From Sanderia malayensis (taxonomy: Eukaryota > Cnidaria > Scyphozoa > Semaeostomeae > Pelagiidae): 64,000 bases of DNA. The DNA lies in NCBI GenBank assembly GCA_013076295.1, contig RQOL01000532.1, forward strand, positions 4,216,001-4,280,000. Direction: 5' to 3'. Positions 38,698-51,700 of the stretch are shown here, one piece after another. Made by a program: the position numbers and the translations under genes. The first letter of the stretch is position 1; every line of letters begins with the position of its first letter. Under the pieces are notes generated by a model. The model had not been told where the DNA came from, made no database searches, and saw only the letters and a list, made by a program, of their open reading frames with translations.

Positions 38698-41600
38698 CTA
38701 AGTTGATGCTTGAAGACTTTCGGCTAGGTCTTTCACGGCCATCGCTGCTCTGTAGTACTCAGCTTTAGTGCTACAGATTTGAGCAGAGACTCTTGCGCAT
38801 AAATCTCCATTTAAGTCGACAATCATCATGACAACTTTGTACTTTTCCACCAGATATTGCTTACATTTATGTCTACTGTCTTCTGTTCGCCCAAAATGGT
38901 TTGTTATAATATCAGGCATTTTGACGACTTCCATGAAAGGAGCTTGCATTGTGCATGGTATCTTTGGTGATTCTGTTTTCCATGTTTGTCTGAATAATTC
39001 TGAAGCCCATTGCCTCATGGGAACGATTGTCTGGTAGATATGTTCCTGATTGACGGAAAAAATGACAAAATGCAGTTTTGCGTGTTAAGAAAGAGGAACT
39101 GTACAGGGTTTGGTCACTCTGATGTGAAATATATCATTATTCCATGTTCCATTTTGATAAATTATCTCCTACTTCGTTATTCAGCTTACTAAATTGTGAA
39201 GTGATTTAATGTTTTCAACGTACCATTCCACCTATAGATGGGAGATATTCCGAGACAGCATAAGCACCAGCGAGATAGTTGGTAAGGTCGTCGGTTCCTT
39301 GTCCGAAGAATTTATCCTTGTATCCCATCATATAGTAATGGGACACAAGGCTTGGGTCCATCTGAGACAGGTGAGCAGATTGCACCCACAGAAATGCACA
39401 ACCACGTGGAGCAAAGTTCCACTTGTGCAAATTCCCTGAAAAACGATACGTAAGGCTAGAAGATGCGCATAAAAAATACAGAGAGCTTTCTAGCATAAAA
39501 ATCAACTTATCTGGCGCATTAACCGGTAATTGTACTCTTAACCTAACCATGTAAAGCACTAGTCTTGATTTAGCATGGTATATACAAGATTTGACGTTAT
39601 TTGATTGGTTTAGACTTTTATCGGGTTAAGGTTACTGGCGGTTGCATGGATGCACAAACTGGGGTTAGAACACATCTTGATATTGTTCCTTTGTACTGTT
39701 GTATTCAGGGACGCAGGAAGCATATTTAACTGGAAGGGCAGAACCTTTCGACAGACATTATTCATGGTCTACCGCTACTTTTGTGTTCTTTTCCCACCAT
39801 AGAAATGCCTCATTGTCAACATGGATGAACCCTAAGAGGGGCATTTATTGATTTAAAAAGTTAAATTTCTCCTATTAAAAAGGGCACTTTTCTACTCTAA
39901 AAGAACACTTTTCCAAAATTGAGAGGGGCACATGCCTCCGCTGACCACTTCCTATGGGTCCCCTGATTGTATTTTCCTATGTGTCACTGTATAGTTAAGA
40001 TTGTGCAAACAAACCTGCATAGAAGTCGGCTCCAATGTTCTCAATTTCCAGAGGTAGCTGCCCAGGAGCATGTGCTCCATCGATCAATGTCAACTTGCCA
40101 TGTTCTTTGCATATGTTCACGAGTTTTTCAACAGGCATCAGCAATGCACTGCCACTCGTAATATGATCAATTACCACCAGTTTTATATTCGGTTGTTTCA
40201 CTAGAGCCTCTTTGTATATATTGCATATATCATCTTCACTGTTGATTGGAAATGGAATATCACAACATACCATCTCTGCACCAGCTTTCTTGGTGTAGTA
40301 ATCAACAATGTTTCTCACTGCTCCATAAGTGTGATTTGTTATTAGAACAGCATCATTAGCTGTTAGATTAAGTGATCTAACTACACAGTTGATAGCTTCT
40401 GTTACATTGTGAACAAAGACCAAATTATCAGGATTGGCACCGACTGCTTTTGCAACTACATCACAGCTCTTTGACCATCTGTCTCTCAGCTTCAACAAAA
40501 ACCACACATCAGGACAGCCCTCCATCTCTTCCTAATGGAAAAACAATAGTTGTTGTTGTTTGTGAAAGTTTATCTTTTACATAGCAAACAACAGCTGCAG
40601 CAAGTTTTGCAAAGTTCTTAAAGTGTCCACATGGTTTAATTCGTACTTCACATGCTATAACCTGTGAAGGTGGCGATATTTAGTCATTTTTGGGATTTTC
40701 CATAACACATATTTAGGACTGGGTTGAGTTCAATATGTTATCGTAATGGGAAATTTCTTCGTACTAAAACAACAAATTTTACGCTGATGTTCTTTCACGC
40801 AATGACCTCCAATAAAGGACAAAAGTCTTGGGACAGTTCCGATTTCCCCAAATATTCTTGTTAATAGTCTTTTTTCTCGCAATTTGACTAGTGTTGCAAG
40901 GACGTCTGTCCCCTATTATCTGGTATCAAATTCCGAAGAATGAAAGGTACTAAGGCTCAAATTCTGGCTGGCGAGCCAGACTGCAGAGTATGGCATGTGC
41001 ACACCGGAGATATTTTTCTCCAAAAGCAACTGCACACCAGCCAGATTAGGGTGTGGCAAGTTATGTGGGTGGAGCAGGGCGTGGCCCCGTACAATTTATC
41101 CCAGTGATTATTCAGAAGATAAAATAATCGTTAAATTGTTTATATTACGTTTCATTAAAATAATGCTTTTCAAAATCATTATTAGTCCAGGCCCCAACAA
41201 GAAAGATTTCACGTAGAATATAGAGTTAGATAGTGGACATAATAGTGTCTCCGTGAATGCGAATGCGATTCGTATGCGAATGCGACATTGAGTTGAATGC
41301 GAGTGCGATATTGAGTTCGCATACTCTAAGAGAATGCGAATACATAGGTACTCGCATGATAGAAAGTCTGATCGAGACACGACTCGATGAAGTAATTTTG
41401 TCCAGTGCATCACGCTGTAATGCGAGTGTCTCGTTTGATTGACACTTGAAACAATGGGTGGGAGGAGATGGGTGGAGTTAATAAAGAACATGTTACAAAC
41501 CAGATGCGTCAATGACAATCTGGTTGTGCTTTGAATGGGGGGTCGTACCATTTGATGTATTCCTAACGTATGGCATGGGCTGCCTCTGAATTGAAATCAA

Positions 41601-42864
41601 TGATCTAAAAATGGTAGCCAAAAATGTTCTTCAGTGAAAAATTTACTCCACTGCCCCTTTGCTCAAATCTTTGCTTTTAGCCCCCCTTGTTAATTTTTGG
41701 GACTACATCCCTGGTCATGATACAAATGTATCAATAAAGCCAGGAAAATTAAGTGCTATTAAAAATAACTGATAAATTGAAATCAAATTAAATAAAAATG
41801 ATTTGATTTTGTTCCACGCGATATTCTCAGCATGCAAAAATATTCCAGGCCTGTTGAAGGAATCTCTGTCCAGGGTATAATTATTATTCTCAATGTTTCA
41901 TAGTGAAATTGAAGCCAGCGACGTTTACTAAGAATTCTGACCGTAAATGCGTGCTTTTAATTTTCCTTGCTTTACTGATGCATTTGTATCATGATACGAA
42001 TTGTACAAAAACAGGTCTTGTCCGAGAATTAAGATCATTATCGGTTACTTTTCGACTCTTGTTGAGGCATACTGGAATGATCAAATGGTATGACCCCCCA
42101 TTCAAAGCACAGCCAGATTGTAATTAACGTATCTGGTTTGTAACATGTTCTTTATTAACTCCACCCATCACCTGTGAAGTTCACAGGAATTACGAAAAAA
42201 TCAACTATGACATCATAGTGGACTCGGCCCAGTCCTAAAAATGTGTCACGGAAGTCTGACACTTGACTTCCTGTTATTCGGATCGGAAACTTACTTGGTG
42301 TTGCAGCATATCAAAACAAAACAAATAATAAATATTATAACCTCGTCTCGTATTTCTTGTATATATTTTCTCAAATCCAAAGCTAAGTTCTTCTAAAAAA
42401 CTAGGGGTATTGTTCGAATTAAAACATTAAAAATCTCTCGAACTATCTTACTAGAAAGTTCTACTCTAAAATAAAGTTATGTGATTGTGAATTATTGTTG
42501 AAGTACACACATATAATAAAGCAAATATACTTACCTGTAATTGCCTCTTGTATGCTATGACTGGCTTAGGAAGGACACCATAAGATCCATAATTCACAAT
42601 TGCATAAGAGGAATCAAAATGAAAATGACGTAGACGCATTATTATACCACAGTTGTAGTATTTTCTGACTACTTTGTGTACTGTCTTCATTAGCCTGTTC
42701 TCTGTCTTTCCTGATGTGCTAACATACTCTAATGCTTGATATGTTGTATAAAGACCAAAACTGCATCCAAGTGCAAGCATTAATTTCTTGTCAACATTCT
42801 GTATTGCATTCTTAACAACGTTGGTTATATCTTGAAAGTCTATTTTGATTAAAGATACATCCAT
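38698..42864 (-). CDS. Class-V aminotransferase, isopenicillin N epimerase-like (copy 1)
   Basis: PLP enzyme of fold type I, class V, closest in my reading to isopenicillin N epimerase/cysteine desulfhydrase-like proteins; the actual substrate is unknown. Exons, 5' to 3' on the minus strand: 42864-42535, 40531-40015, 39435-39224, 39045-38698 (TAG), giving about 468 residues in continuous phase. Motifs: NYGSYGVLPKPV near the N-terminal third, HNVTEAINCVV (cofactor phosphate region), DGAHAPG with Asp261 for the pyridine nitrogen, and NLHKW with Lys287 as the Schiff-base lysine. A hydrophobic stretch at about residues 27-43 could anchor the N-terminus. The start chosen is the Met of MDVSLIKID, shared with copy 2. 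An in-frame upstream extension exists here but is not conserved, and an acceptor-like TTTTCAG lies just before this Met, so a 5' UTR exon is likely. All introns are GT-AG. Confidence 0.85.
40976..40994. repeat. hAT-type terminus in aminotransferase copy 1 intron 1
   Basis: CCAGACTGCAGAGTATGGC differs by two bases from the terminus of the 17022-17570 element and is likewise followed by GCACACC-rich sequence. No matching second end was identified. Confidence 0.5.
41467..42169. mobile_element. Long inverted-repeat element in copy 1 intron 1
   Basis: The left arm from 41467 (GATGGGTGGAGTTAATAAAG...) is repeated in reverse complement up to 42169 over roughly 95 bp with few changes. Inner segments (TCATGATACAAATG at about 41716; inverse near 41985) are inverted as well. 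A more diverged outer pair (TTTAGGACTGGG at about 40715; inverse near 42225) may define a larger element. No transposase seen. It is absent from the corresponding intron of copy 2. Confidence 0.65.
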
Positions 42865-43209
42865 GGCTGCCCTATCAATCCTGTTATGCGTGCTGAAAAG
42901 AAACAACAGAAAATGACTGACTATTATTGACATGTGGTGGCTTAGCTTTTGTATTAGAATCGATGACACAGAATACAGAGAAGATGAGACTTCTATTCTG
43001 TGATCGATGATGACGTTGCGTTGGCCTTCTTGCTTCCCGTCAACGGACGGCAAAATGAACCTAGATCAGATACATTACGCTTACCTTTAATTTGTATTAA
43101 AATCTTACCTAGTTATTTATCAATCTTTGCCCAGTGCCCATAAACAGTTTTTGACGCAATAAAAATAACCTGAGGCGTGTGTTTTTGTTGTGTGTTAGCC
43201 AATGTGGTA

Positions 43210-43612
43210 CACGTTTTTTTTTTATAAGAAACCGGTTTATAAGAAACCTAGATCTAGACGTCCTAAAATTTAAGAAACTTTTAGAACTACAAAGAAATAT
43301 CTAAGAAACATTAGAAATTTCGGAAACACGTTTTCCCTTTACGGATTTAACAAATGTCAACTACAGTAAGTATGTTTTATATGCTAAGCATAACATTGTC
43401 GGCTCCACATGACGATTTTTCGCATTGACGATTGTTCTTTGATATAATACTAACATTTTGCCACATCCACGTTTTTTCTTCTTTTTCACTGGAACTTCGT
43501 GTTCATTAAATTAAGAAACTTTTAAGAAACTTTTAGAACTAAAATGTGGCTAAAAATTAAGAAACTTTTACTACTAGGCCTTGAGCCAGGTTTCTTATAA
43601 AAAAAAAACGTG
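43210..43612. mobile_element. TA-flanked MITE family I (403 bp)
   Basis: The left end CACG followed by about ten T and ATAAGAAACC is inverted at the right end (GGTTTCTTAT, ten A, CGTG). TA sits directly outside both ends. The interior repeats AAGAAACTTTTAGAAC. It is non-coding and of Tc1/mariner type by its TA target. Confidence 0.8.
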
Positions 43613-43943
43613 TATTGCTTTTGAAATTGTTAAAAAATACCTCATTGGTGTCAACAAAGACGCAGAGGCCGATTTCTTATTTTCGCAGGGGGGGGGGGCT
43701 CAAAATTGAAAAAGGCGCCACATGTTGTAAATTGGCGCACCATTCTTTCACATTTTTGCGCAGTCTTCGCGCACATGAGAAAATATAACCAACTGATTGT
43801 ACAATAGCTAAGTTTAAAAGAAATTATATCTTCAAAGGTTCTTTTGTTACTGAAGGTATAGTTTTACCATAATGCATTCACATGCTACTGCTCTTGTGCT
43901 AAGAAATCTATGATGCCAGTTCTCTTAAACTTCTTGGCAGTTA

Positions 43944-44117
43944 CACGTTTTTTATTTGATAAGAAACCTAGCTCCTCAAACCCTACTAGTAAGAGTTTCT
44001 TAAATTTTCTATTGTTTTCCATTGTTAAGGAAAACAATAGGACACAAGAATCCATTGTAATTTAGCGCAAACTCTACTAGTAAGTTTCTTATAAAGATGT
44101 TTCTTGTAAAAAAAACC
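43944..44117. repeat. MITE family I, diverged copy
   Basis: It starts CACGTTTTTTATTTGATAAG after a TA and ends near GTTTCTTGTAAAAAAAACC, similar to 43210-43612 but shorter and with a decayed right terminus. It contains an internal hairpin around ATTGTTTTCC/GGAAAACAAT. Confidence 0.55.
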
Positions 44118-45271
44118 TCCAAAGGTATAGGGAAGATATTCAAAAGATATGTCAGACTCTGACATATCTGAGAGTCAGAGAGTTAAAGATCTTCTGAATA
44201 AAATCAAATCAGTTGGATTTTAATTCAAAGTTTACTGACAGAGTTCATTCATTTTCGTTATCGAGCCTTTTGCTATTGCCATGTTTTGAGAGTTGAGACA
44301 GATTTTAATGTGTAGTTTGTTGCAAATGGTGAGTAGCTACCTACATTGCGGATGAAGAAATTGCTTGTGTAGTACTGATTGTTTCAGTTATGCGACAGAA
44401 AATGAAAAAAGCGAGAAAATGGAATGTTGATGAGACGCATTCTTCTCAGGAGACAACAAATAAGGTACACTTGATGCCCAGGGAAAGAATGAAATTGAAT
44501 TAATACCGCTAAAGTTTGAATTTTGTGAAAAACGCCACTCTGATTGCATGGGCAGCTTTCTTCTAACCCGTCAATCATAAATATGCCAAAAGGACTTTGT
44601 TGGACCCAACGCAAGTCAAGGTGGAAAGCAATCATTTTGCAATAAACTCGTCGTGACGTCATAAAACGTCACCAGAATGGACTAAAGTCTATATATGATG
44701 TACTTTTTAAGTAACATCGCAATGTAATGACATCAAAATAATGGATTGATATTCAATTGATGAAACTATTCTAGTTAAAAGTTCAAGGTGTTCATTGTTT
44801 AATTTGTTCATGCCACTATTTTGAGCTTAATTTAGGTCAAAAAATCACCATTCGAATTATCAATTGTCTCATATGTGAACGAAATAAAAAAGATAATGAA
44901 AAAACAAACCTTGACCGAATTGACTGGTATGCCTTTACTGAGCAAGCAGAAAAGTGGAAAGATATTAATATACTCTATGATGATACTAAATTTTCATTGA
45001 ATTACTTGTTTTCAAGAATAAAAGACCAATCTACCTGCTATGGTACATGCTAGTTTCCGGGCAACATTACGAAAAATTCTATTATGGCATTATATTATAG
45101 CCTTGCAAAAATATGGTACCAGACGAGAATTGCTGCACAAAAGTTCAAGAATCTGAAAATAAAAGCAATATGTAGGTTTGCCATGCCACCCGAAGGTCAG
45201 TTAGTGAGTATTTCACAATGAACAGGTCATATGCTTTACACTCTTTTTTCTTTATAAGAATTAATTTTATA

Positions 45272-45336
45272 AAGAATACTGAGCCTCAAAGTTGCCAAAT
45301 GTTTAAGAATACTGAGCCTCAAAGTTGCCAAATGTT
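45272..45336. repeat. 32-bp tandem duplication
   Basis: The same 32 bases, beginning AAGAATACTGAGCC and ending GCCAAATGTT, occur at 45272-45303 and 45305-45336 without a mismatch, indicating a recent duplication. Confidence 0.9.
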
Positions 45337-45520
45337 GCCAAGTGCTGAATGTTTTAGTTCTATCCCAATTATGCTTTTATTTACGTCAAAGTAGCACTCA
45401 TTTTCATTAACAGCCCGCACTAACCTTCAAAAGTTCTAGAGTTTCCTGTCAAAGCTCAGCGTATATCAGCTATGTAGCTGTTTAATCATGGATCACCTCA
45501 AACTATCTTCGGCTTTATAA

Positions 45521-45906
45521 AGCCCTATTTACACTACACAAACTAACCCGGGCTCGCCCCGGGTTAAGCTAACCCGGGTTAGTTTTTCGTAGTGTAAATG
45601 CAACTAACCCGGGTTCGCCCCGGGTTAAACTAACCCGGGTTAGTTTTACGAAAATGTAGTGTAAGCGCGAGACTGCGGCGAATCCGGGTTAGTTTCTAGT
45701 ATGAGCATGCGCACTCCTGTTGAAAACAAAACGTGGCGCCAAGAAAGAGGACTTTTTCTTTCGACTCGACTTCATTTACATTAGGCATTTCGGCTAACCC
45801 AGTTTCACCCACTGGTGAACGCTTACACTACAAACGAAAACTAACCCGGGTTAAACTAACCCGGGTTAAGTTAACCCGGGTTAGTTTGTGTAGTGTAAAT
45901 AGGGCT
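45521..45906. mobile_element. Harbinger-like MITE with AACCCGGGTT repeats
   Basis: The terminal repeats begin AGCCCTATTTACACTAC and are inverted at the right end (GTAGTGTAAATAGGGCT). A 3-bp direct repeat TAA flanks the element (45518-45520, 45907-45909), as in PIF/Harbinger insertions. The body holds several CTAACCCGGGTTAG palindromes, so the whole element can fold on itself. No coding capacity. Confidence 0.8.
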
Positions 45907-45909
45907 TAA

Positions 45910-47659
45910 AGGGCTACTCCCACCATATTTTTTTATTCCATTTCTGGGTAGTTTTTGGCGTAAAAACAGGCACTGCAGTTTTTAAATTTTTAAATTCGCT
46001 CATTAACACCCTTTTTTACGCCTCCAAACATGCACATTCCAGAAAAAAGTCGGGCAAAAAGAAAACTGGGGCGAGGCCGGTGTGACGCAGATGCCGGAAC
46101 GCAGAAAATTTACTTTATTGTGTTCAGTACCAAAGCTCGCACAAAAACGTTTTGCATATCTATAGTCAAAACCAAGTCGTATTTGAAAAATTAAACCCTG
46201 CCACGCACTAGTTCAGGATCTAAGGAATCTGTTGATGTCTCGTTTATCATGAAAAGCGTGAGTTTTTTACACAAATGAGGATGATTTGCTCACGCTTACG
46301 CTGCAAGCCGGCATGTTTTTCGACCTCAACGTCGCAGTCTCGAGCGAGCTTCACATACAGTCTTCAGTGGTGCGGGATGGTTTTAAATAACAATATGAAT
46401 TCGAAATCTATTCAATTAAAGAGGAGGAAGCTCTCTTTCAACAACTTGTCGATAGAATTGATAGTATGGAAAATTGGTGAGCTCTTATCTACGCATTTAT
46501 AAGATTTAAACCAAATCGGGTCAGTCAAAAATTTGCAAAATCGCTAGGCCGAGCAGGTCCTGGCACGGGTAAAGTAGAATAATGCTATTTTGGACTAATA
46601 ATGCATGCAAATAACCTCATTTGTTTTATCTGGTGTGTATTTGAAGCAGTAGCTCATATTTTGGTAATATTTCAAGTGTAGTTATGGTCATAACTGTGTG
46701 GAGAAACTCGAAAATCCCTTCCAGGAGTGTAAACATTAATGCCCAGAGATCGAAGATTTGACAAGTTCAATGTGAATTCGAAGAAAAACTTTCCAGCACA
46801 ATGTTGGGCTTCATACTGGTGTGCTGGTTTTGGTTATATTGTCTGACTTTGTCAACAATATACACCTTTACTTTGCCTTAGGTTTCAATGTAATCACCAA
46901 GATATATATATAATTTATAACAAGAACTCCATGGATATGTCAGCCAAACAATTTCAATTTGAGCAACTTTTTAACAGCGCATCACTTTAGCATTTCAATA
47001 TCTTTGACAAAAACCCAAGTAGTAAATACAAAAATAATCCATAATTATCTTGCTAAAACCAAGCACACGGCAAAACTTGATAAAATAGAGTATAGAACTG
47101 ATGGAAACGATAAACAAACTTATTATATCACGATTCACGATCACGAACGTTTGCTGGTTGTTTTATCACGCAAAATGAAAGGAAGGAAGAGGTTGAGTGA
47201 TGGATGAACACATAACCACGTGAGGCGTGTGAATACTGGAAAAATCCATTGTCACTGCATCAGCTTTGGAGTCAATTTTCAGCCCTTAACAATGCCGAAA
47301 ATTAAAAAAAAACACACGGGGAGATGTCAATAAGCTTTGTAATGATGGTGTTGAAGTGGTTTGAAAAAACATTTGTGTTTATCATTGAAAACAAGGGAGA
47401 AAACCGGACGCGACGTTGATTTTTCCATACTGAAGCCAAAGACAGAAGTTTTTTTGCGTTCCGGCATCTACGTCACACAACCTCGGCCCAGATCGTTTCA
47501 TGTTGCGCGACATTTTCAGAAATGGCCTGAAAATCGCACTTTTGGAGCCGTGAAAAGAGGTGTTAATGAGCGAATTTCGAAATTTAAAAAGTGCAGTACC
47601 TGTTTTTACGTCAAAAACTACCCAGAAATGAAATAAAAAAATATGGTGGGAGTAGCCCT
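45910..47659. mobile_element. 1750-bp TTAA-flanked element with long terminal inverted repeats
   Basis: Both ends begin AGGGCTACTCCCACCATATT (right end inverted). TTAA is present outside each end (45906-45909, 47660-47663), the target used by piggyBac and Kolobok transposons. The inverted repeats extend, with interruptions, about 215 bp inward; an inner match is GATGCCGGAACGC near 46091 and its inverse near 47459. The 1.3-kb interior has no recognisable transposase. Its longest frame (46959-47207, 82 residues) has no known domain. It is therefore non-autonomous. Confidence 0.8.
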
Positions 47660-47663
47660 TTAA

Positions 47664-48711
47664 GAGCATAAATCGTTCAAATTAGGAGAGGATAGATTCT
47701 CGTACGGTTGTAGCAAACAGTGTAACTAACCGGAATTTTCTTTTCGTATACGTTGCAAACGGGTATGGGTACGAGTCTTAACATATACCAGGTGATAGGG
47801 GACAAAATATGTTGTGGGTATGGGGTCACTTGATTACTGACGTCATATATGGGGTAATTGGCAAATTTTGGCGCAAGAGCCACTTGTGCCACAGGTGAGC
47901 AGTGGGAATCGCAGCGGTAGCGAAATGGTGCGAAGGCTTGACTTGTGAAAAGTGAAAATGGTGTCGTATTGTGCGAAGTTTAGGTTGCGACTGCGCATGC
48001 CCGTTGACAATATAACTTTACGTTATCTCGCTGCATGATACAATATGTTAATTTCTTGTTGGTGGTATTCTTGTGATGTAAATGATTGTCTAACTCAATG
48101 TGATTCTTGTCAACACTTTGTGATAATAAGCAGATTTCCGCGTTAGAAAGTAAAAAGAGAGCAGTTGTAAAATTAGATTCTTTTTCAACACGATACCAAA
48201 GATGTTAGTTGTGTGTACTGTGTAACCGACAACACATGTGTTTGGTAAGGTTTTTAATCGGCATGATATGAAGTCTATGATATGATATGAAGAATATCTT
48301 TTTAAAGACGACAAAACATTGCTTAACTCCCTTGTGTTTTAAATTTCTAGTTATGGCTCTGAGTATTGTGTCCTGAAGAAATCAAACAAAGGCCACAGAC
48401 GACTGCCTGCTCTGCATCATTTCGCCAAGAAGAAGGGCAGACCGAAAGCCCGATATAGCCTGCAGATCAGAACTTGTGTTGCATGACCATGATTGATGCT
48501 ACAAGACAAGCACAGAACCGGGATCTCCTGTCCTGCGATTGTGTAAGTTATCCCGAAGGTGTATGGTCTCTGGACACCATTTTTGCATTGCGGCAATGCA
48601 ATTCAACAATAGCAAGAGCAAGTCACCTCCCTCCTCTTCCCCTCCACTTCCTTCCTCATCCGTTCCCGTGAGTCATTGGTACAGACAGAGTTTCTCAAAT
48701 GTGTTGCCCTC
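47664..48711. other. NICN1 upstream region
   Basis: Probably the NICN1 promoter and 5' UTR. An acceptor-like TTTCTAG ends at 48349, followed by an open stretch to a TGA at about 48484-48486 that would encode a basic peptide including KKKGRPKARYS. I do not recognise it, and it may be 5' UTR. No other gene is supported. Confidence 0.4.
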
Positions 48712-51700
48712 ATGCTGGACAAAAACAGTCTAATACCATGCCAGGTATCTCCCTCGTTTCGCCTGACATTTGGCGACGATTCGTGTATTTTTAACAGTGG
48801 CTGCTCGGTCATCGAAGTTACCTTTCCGACAGCTAAGGGATGCAAGGTGAGAAAAAAAACTTGATATTGACTTTTTCTCAGTAGGCCAGGGCGAGGCAAG
48901 GCAAGTGGGTTTTATATATAGTCAATGGACTTTCTTTTCAGCTTGGTTTTATAAAATTCAAGAACCACTATGCTGCGTCCGTGACAGTGCGAATCAAATT
49001 CAAGAACAAGGAGCGACGTAAGATACAGTATTAATTGTTTTTTCGTTATTTTATATATTGTATTTCTAAATTAAATTGGCTCCCCCTTCTCCAATGTGCC
49101 AAATAAGCCCCCAGGGGCTAATTCGGGGATTTTTGGTATGTTATGTTGTAGTACATACATGCATAGATACCTACATGAAAAACCAACCCACAAATCATAG
49201 TTTTGTAGGCTGGCTTTTCATACCGACCAGCTCAAAAGTATCTAATGACATTGGGTAAGAACTTTTAGTGAGCTTGAATATCTGTTTCCACATTGAGCCA
49301 AATAAGCGATGCTCAGTAATGGTGTTAAAGTATCAGCTATATTTGATAGTTTCTGCAAATATGAGATGTTGGAGAAAAGATTTTTATTGTATTTCTACCT
49401 TCAATATTGTCATTACTGTGTTTTTGCAGGACAAAATGTGTGGAAGACGGTACTGAAGGACCGTATCTTAATGCCAAATCCCCATCATGTGGAAGGAAGT
49501 CAAGACTACTATGTCATAGATTGCATGAAAGAGGTAGGCATTTTAAGTGTTAACTTTCAATATATACATGGTGAGCCACAAAAATTAAACCCCTTTCTGG
49601 CAAAATAGTTTGTAGAGCCTACATGTTTTGAAAGCAGCACCTTGCCAGAAATTTCTATCTTTCAATTTCCTTTATCATCTCAAAAGACGTGGTGTAGAAA
49701 TGTGGTGCTAAGTATTGTCTTTTATCATCTCTGAGCATTGGTAATATGAAAGTTTCAAGTTGTGAAGCCTTTATTATGACATTGGTTTATAACAAGATTT
49801 ATAACTCTAGCAAAACAATACATGTTGCAATTTTCAAAATGTTCACAGAAAAGTAACATGCTTAAGATATTGGAAGAAGATAAACTTATAAGTGTATACT
49901 TATGAAATCAAGCTTTGCAGAAGAAATTAAATGTTGCAGTTAAGCAACTTCTCTATATATTTGAGATATCAGGGAACAATTTTAGGACTAAGTAAGATGG
50001 TATTCTTTGCCACACTGCATATTCTGCATAAGATTTTCTTGCTGATATTATTCCACTTTTTATTAATAAGGATCATTGGCTTGCAATCAGCCCTGACTGA
50101 AACCTGTTAGATTATTTTATATATGCCACAATAAGCACTCTTGAAGTACTGCTTGAAAATGTGTAAATTGTACAGGTAAAAACACATAAGCCCAGCTAAT
50201 GCAATCGACTAATATAATGATAACTACAAACAAAGTTAGCTTCAGGAATATAGGAACCAAATTGATCTTATTTGAGAAATAAGATCAATAAGAGATCAAC
50301 AAAAAGAAATGTGACATCGACCAATGATTAAGCCATATCCCTTAGAAATCTTTATTAACCCGGAAATAACCAAGCACTGCCAATTTTACTGAAGATTCAT
50401 TCATAGCATATTCTTAATACACACTGTTGAACCAAAATTAAATATTTCCATTGAAGAGCTGAGCATTTTCATTCAATATATAGCTCTGTAAAGATCACAA
50501 AATCTGTCTACTATTCCTAATCACAATTGTTTATATAGATGTAACATAAAGATTAAAACCACACCACACAAAAACCAACAGATACAAATGACTACCTAAA
50601 CTTTAATTCATCCCACCCAAGACATATAAACAAATGTCTCGCTTACTCTTGTCCATTAAGAACATAGATCTGTTCAAATAACTGGTGTTACATGAACAGT
50701 AATATAATAAAGAAAACTCAACTACAGTGAACTCCCCATACAGTTCTAGGCCTGGTTCTTTGCTTGCACAGTATGACTCATTATATGATCATATGCTATT
50801 GCTAGGTTGAGGCTTAAAGACTTTCGGCTAGGTCTTTCACGGCCTTCGCCACTCTGTAGTACTCAGCTTTAGTGCTGCAGATTTGAGCAGAGACTCTTGC
50901 GTACAAAGCCCCATTTAAACCAGAAATCATCATGACAGCTTTGTACTTTTCCATCAGATATTGCTTGCATTTATTTGCACCATTCTGTGTTCGTCCAAAA
51001 TGATTCATAATGGCATCAGGCATTTTGACAACTGCCATGAACGGAGCTTGCATTGTGCATGGTATCTTTGGCGATTCTGTTTTCCATGTTTGTCTGAATA
51101 ATTCAGAAGCCCATTGTCTCATGGGAATGTTTGTCTGGTAGATATGTTCCTAATGGATGGAAACATAGCAAAACATGACTTTTTGTATCGTAAGAGAGGG
51201 ACTGCACAAGGTTTGGCTAGTCTGTTCTGAAATTCAAACACCAAATCATAAACATTTTCTAGTTAGGAAAGGTTCAAATTATAGAGGTCCCCTTCACAGG
51301 GATTTGTTCACTGGAAAATTTGTAAAGAACTTGGTAAACTGTTTGAATTACGCAAGTTTAAATTATCTCAATAAATCATCTGCATGAATCCCACTGCTTC
51401 ATTCAGTTTTCTGTGGAGTGATTCAAAAGACAGAATTCAACGTACCATTCCACCTATGGATGGAAGATATTCCGAGACAGCATAACCACCAGCGAGATAG
51501 TTGGTAAGATCGTCCGTTCCTTGTCTGAAGAATTTATCCTTGTATCCCATCATATAGTAATGGGACACGAGGCTTGGGTCCATCTGGAGCTGGTGAGCAG
51601 ATTGCACCCACAGAAATGCACAACCACGTGGAGCAAAGTGCCACTTGTGTAAATTCCCTAAAAAGTGATAAGTTGCATCAGAAACTGCATGCACCATTGT

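Larger units (their letters stand above)
43065..45520. other. Transposon-filled spacer between the duplicated blocks
   Basis: Apart from the listed repeats, no gene is supported. A short stretch at about 43680-43790 (runs of G, then GGCGCAC motifs) resembles the body of the hAT-type element at 17022-17570. Confidence 0.5.

Noticed and set aside
42865..43053. In-frame N-terminal extension of aminotransferase copy 1
   Set aside because: Not conserved in copy 2, where the frame is broken at the same place, and an acceptor-like sequence precedes the shared Met.
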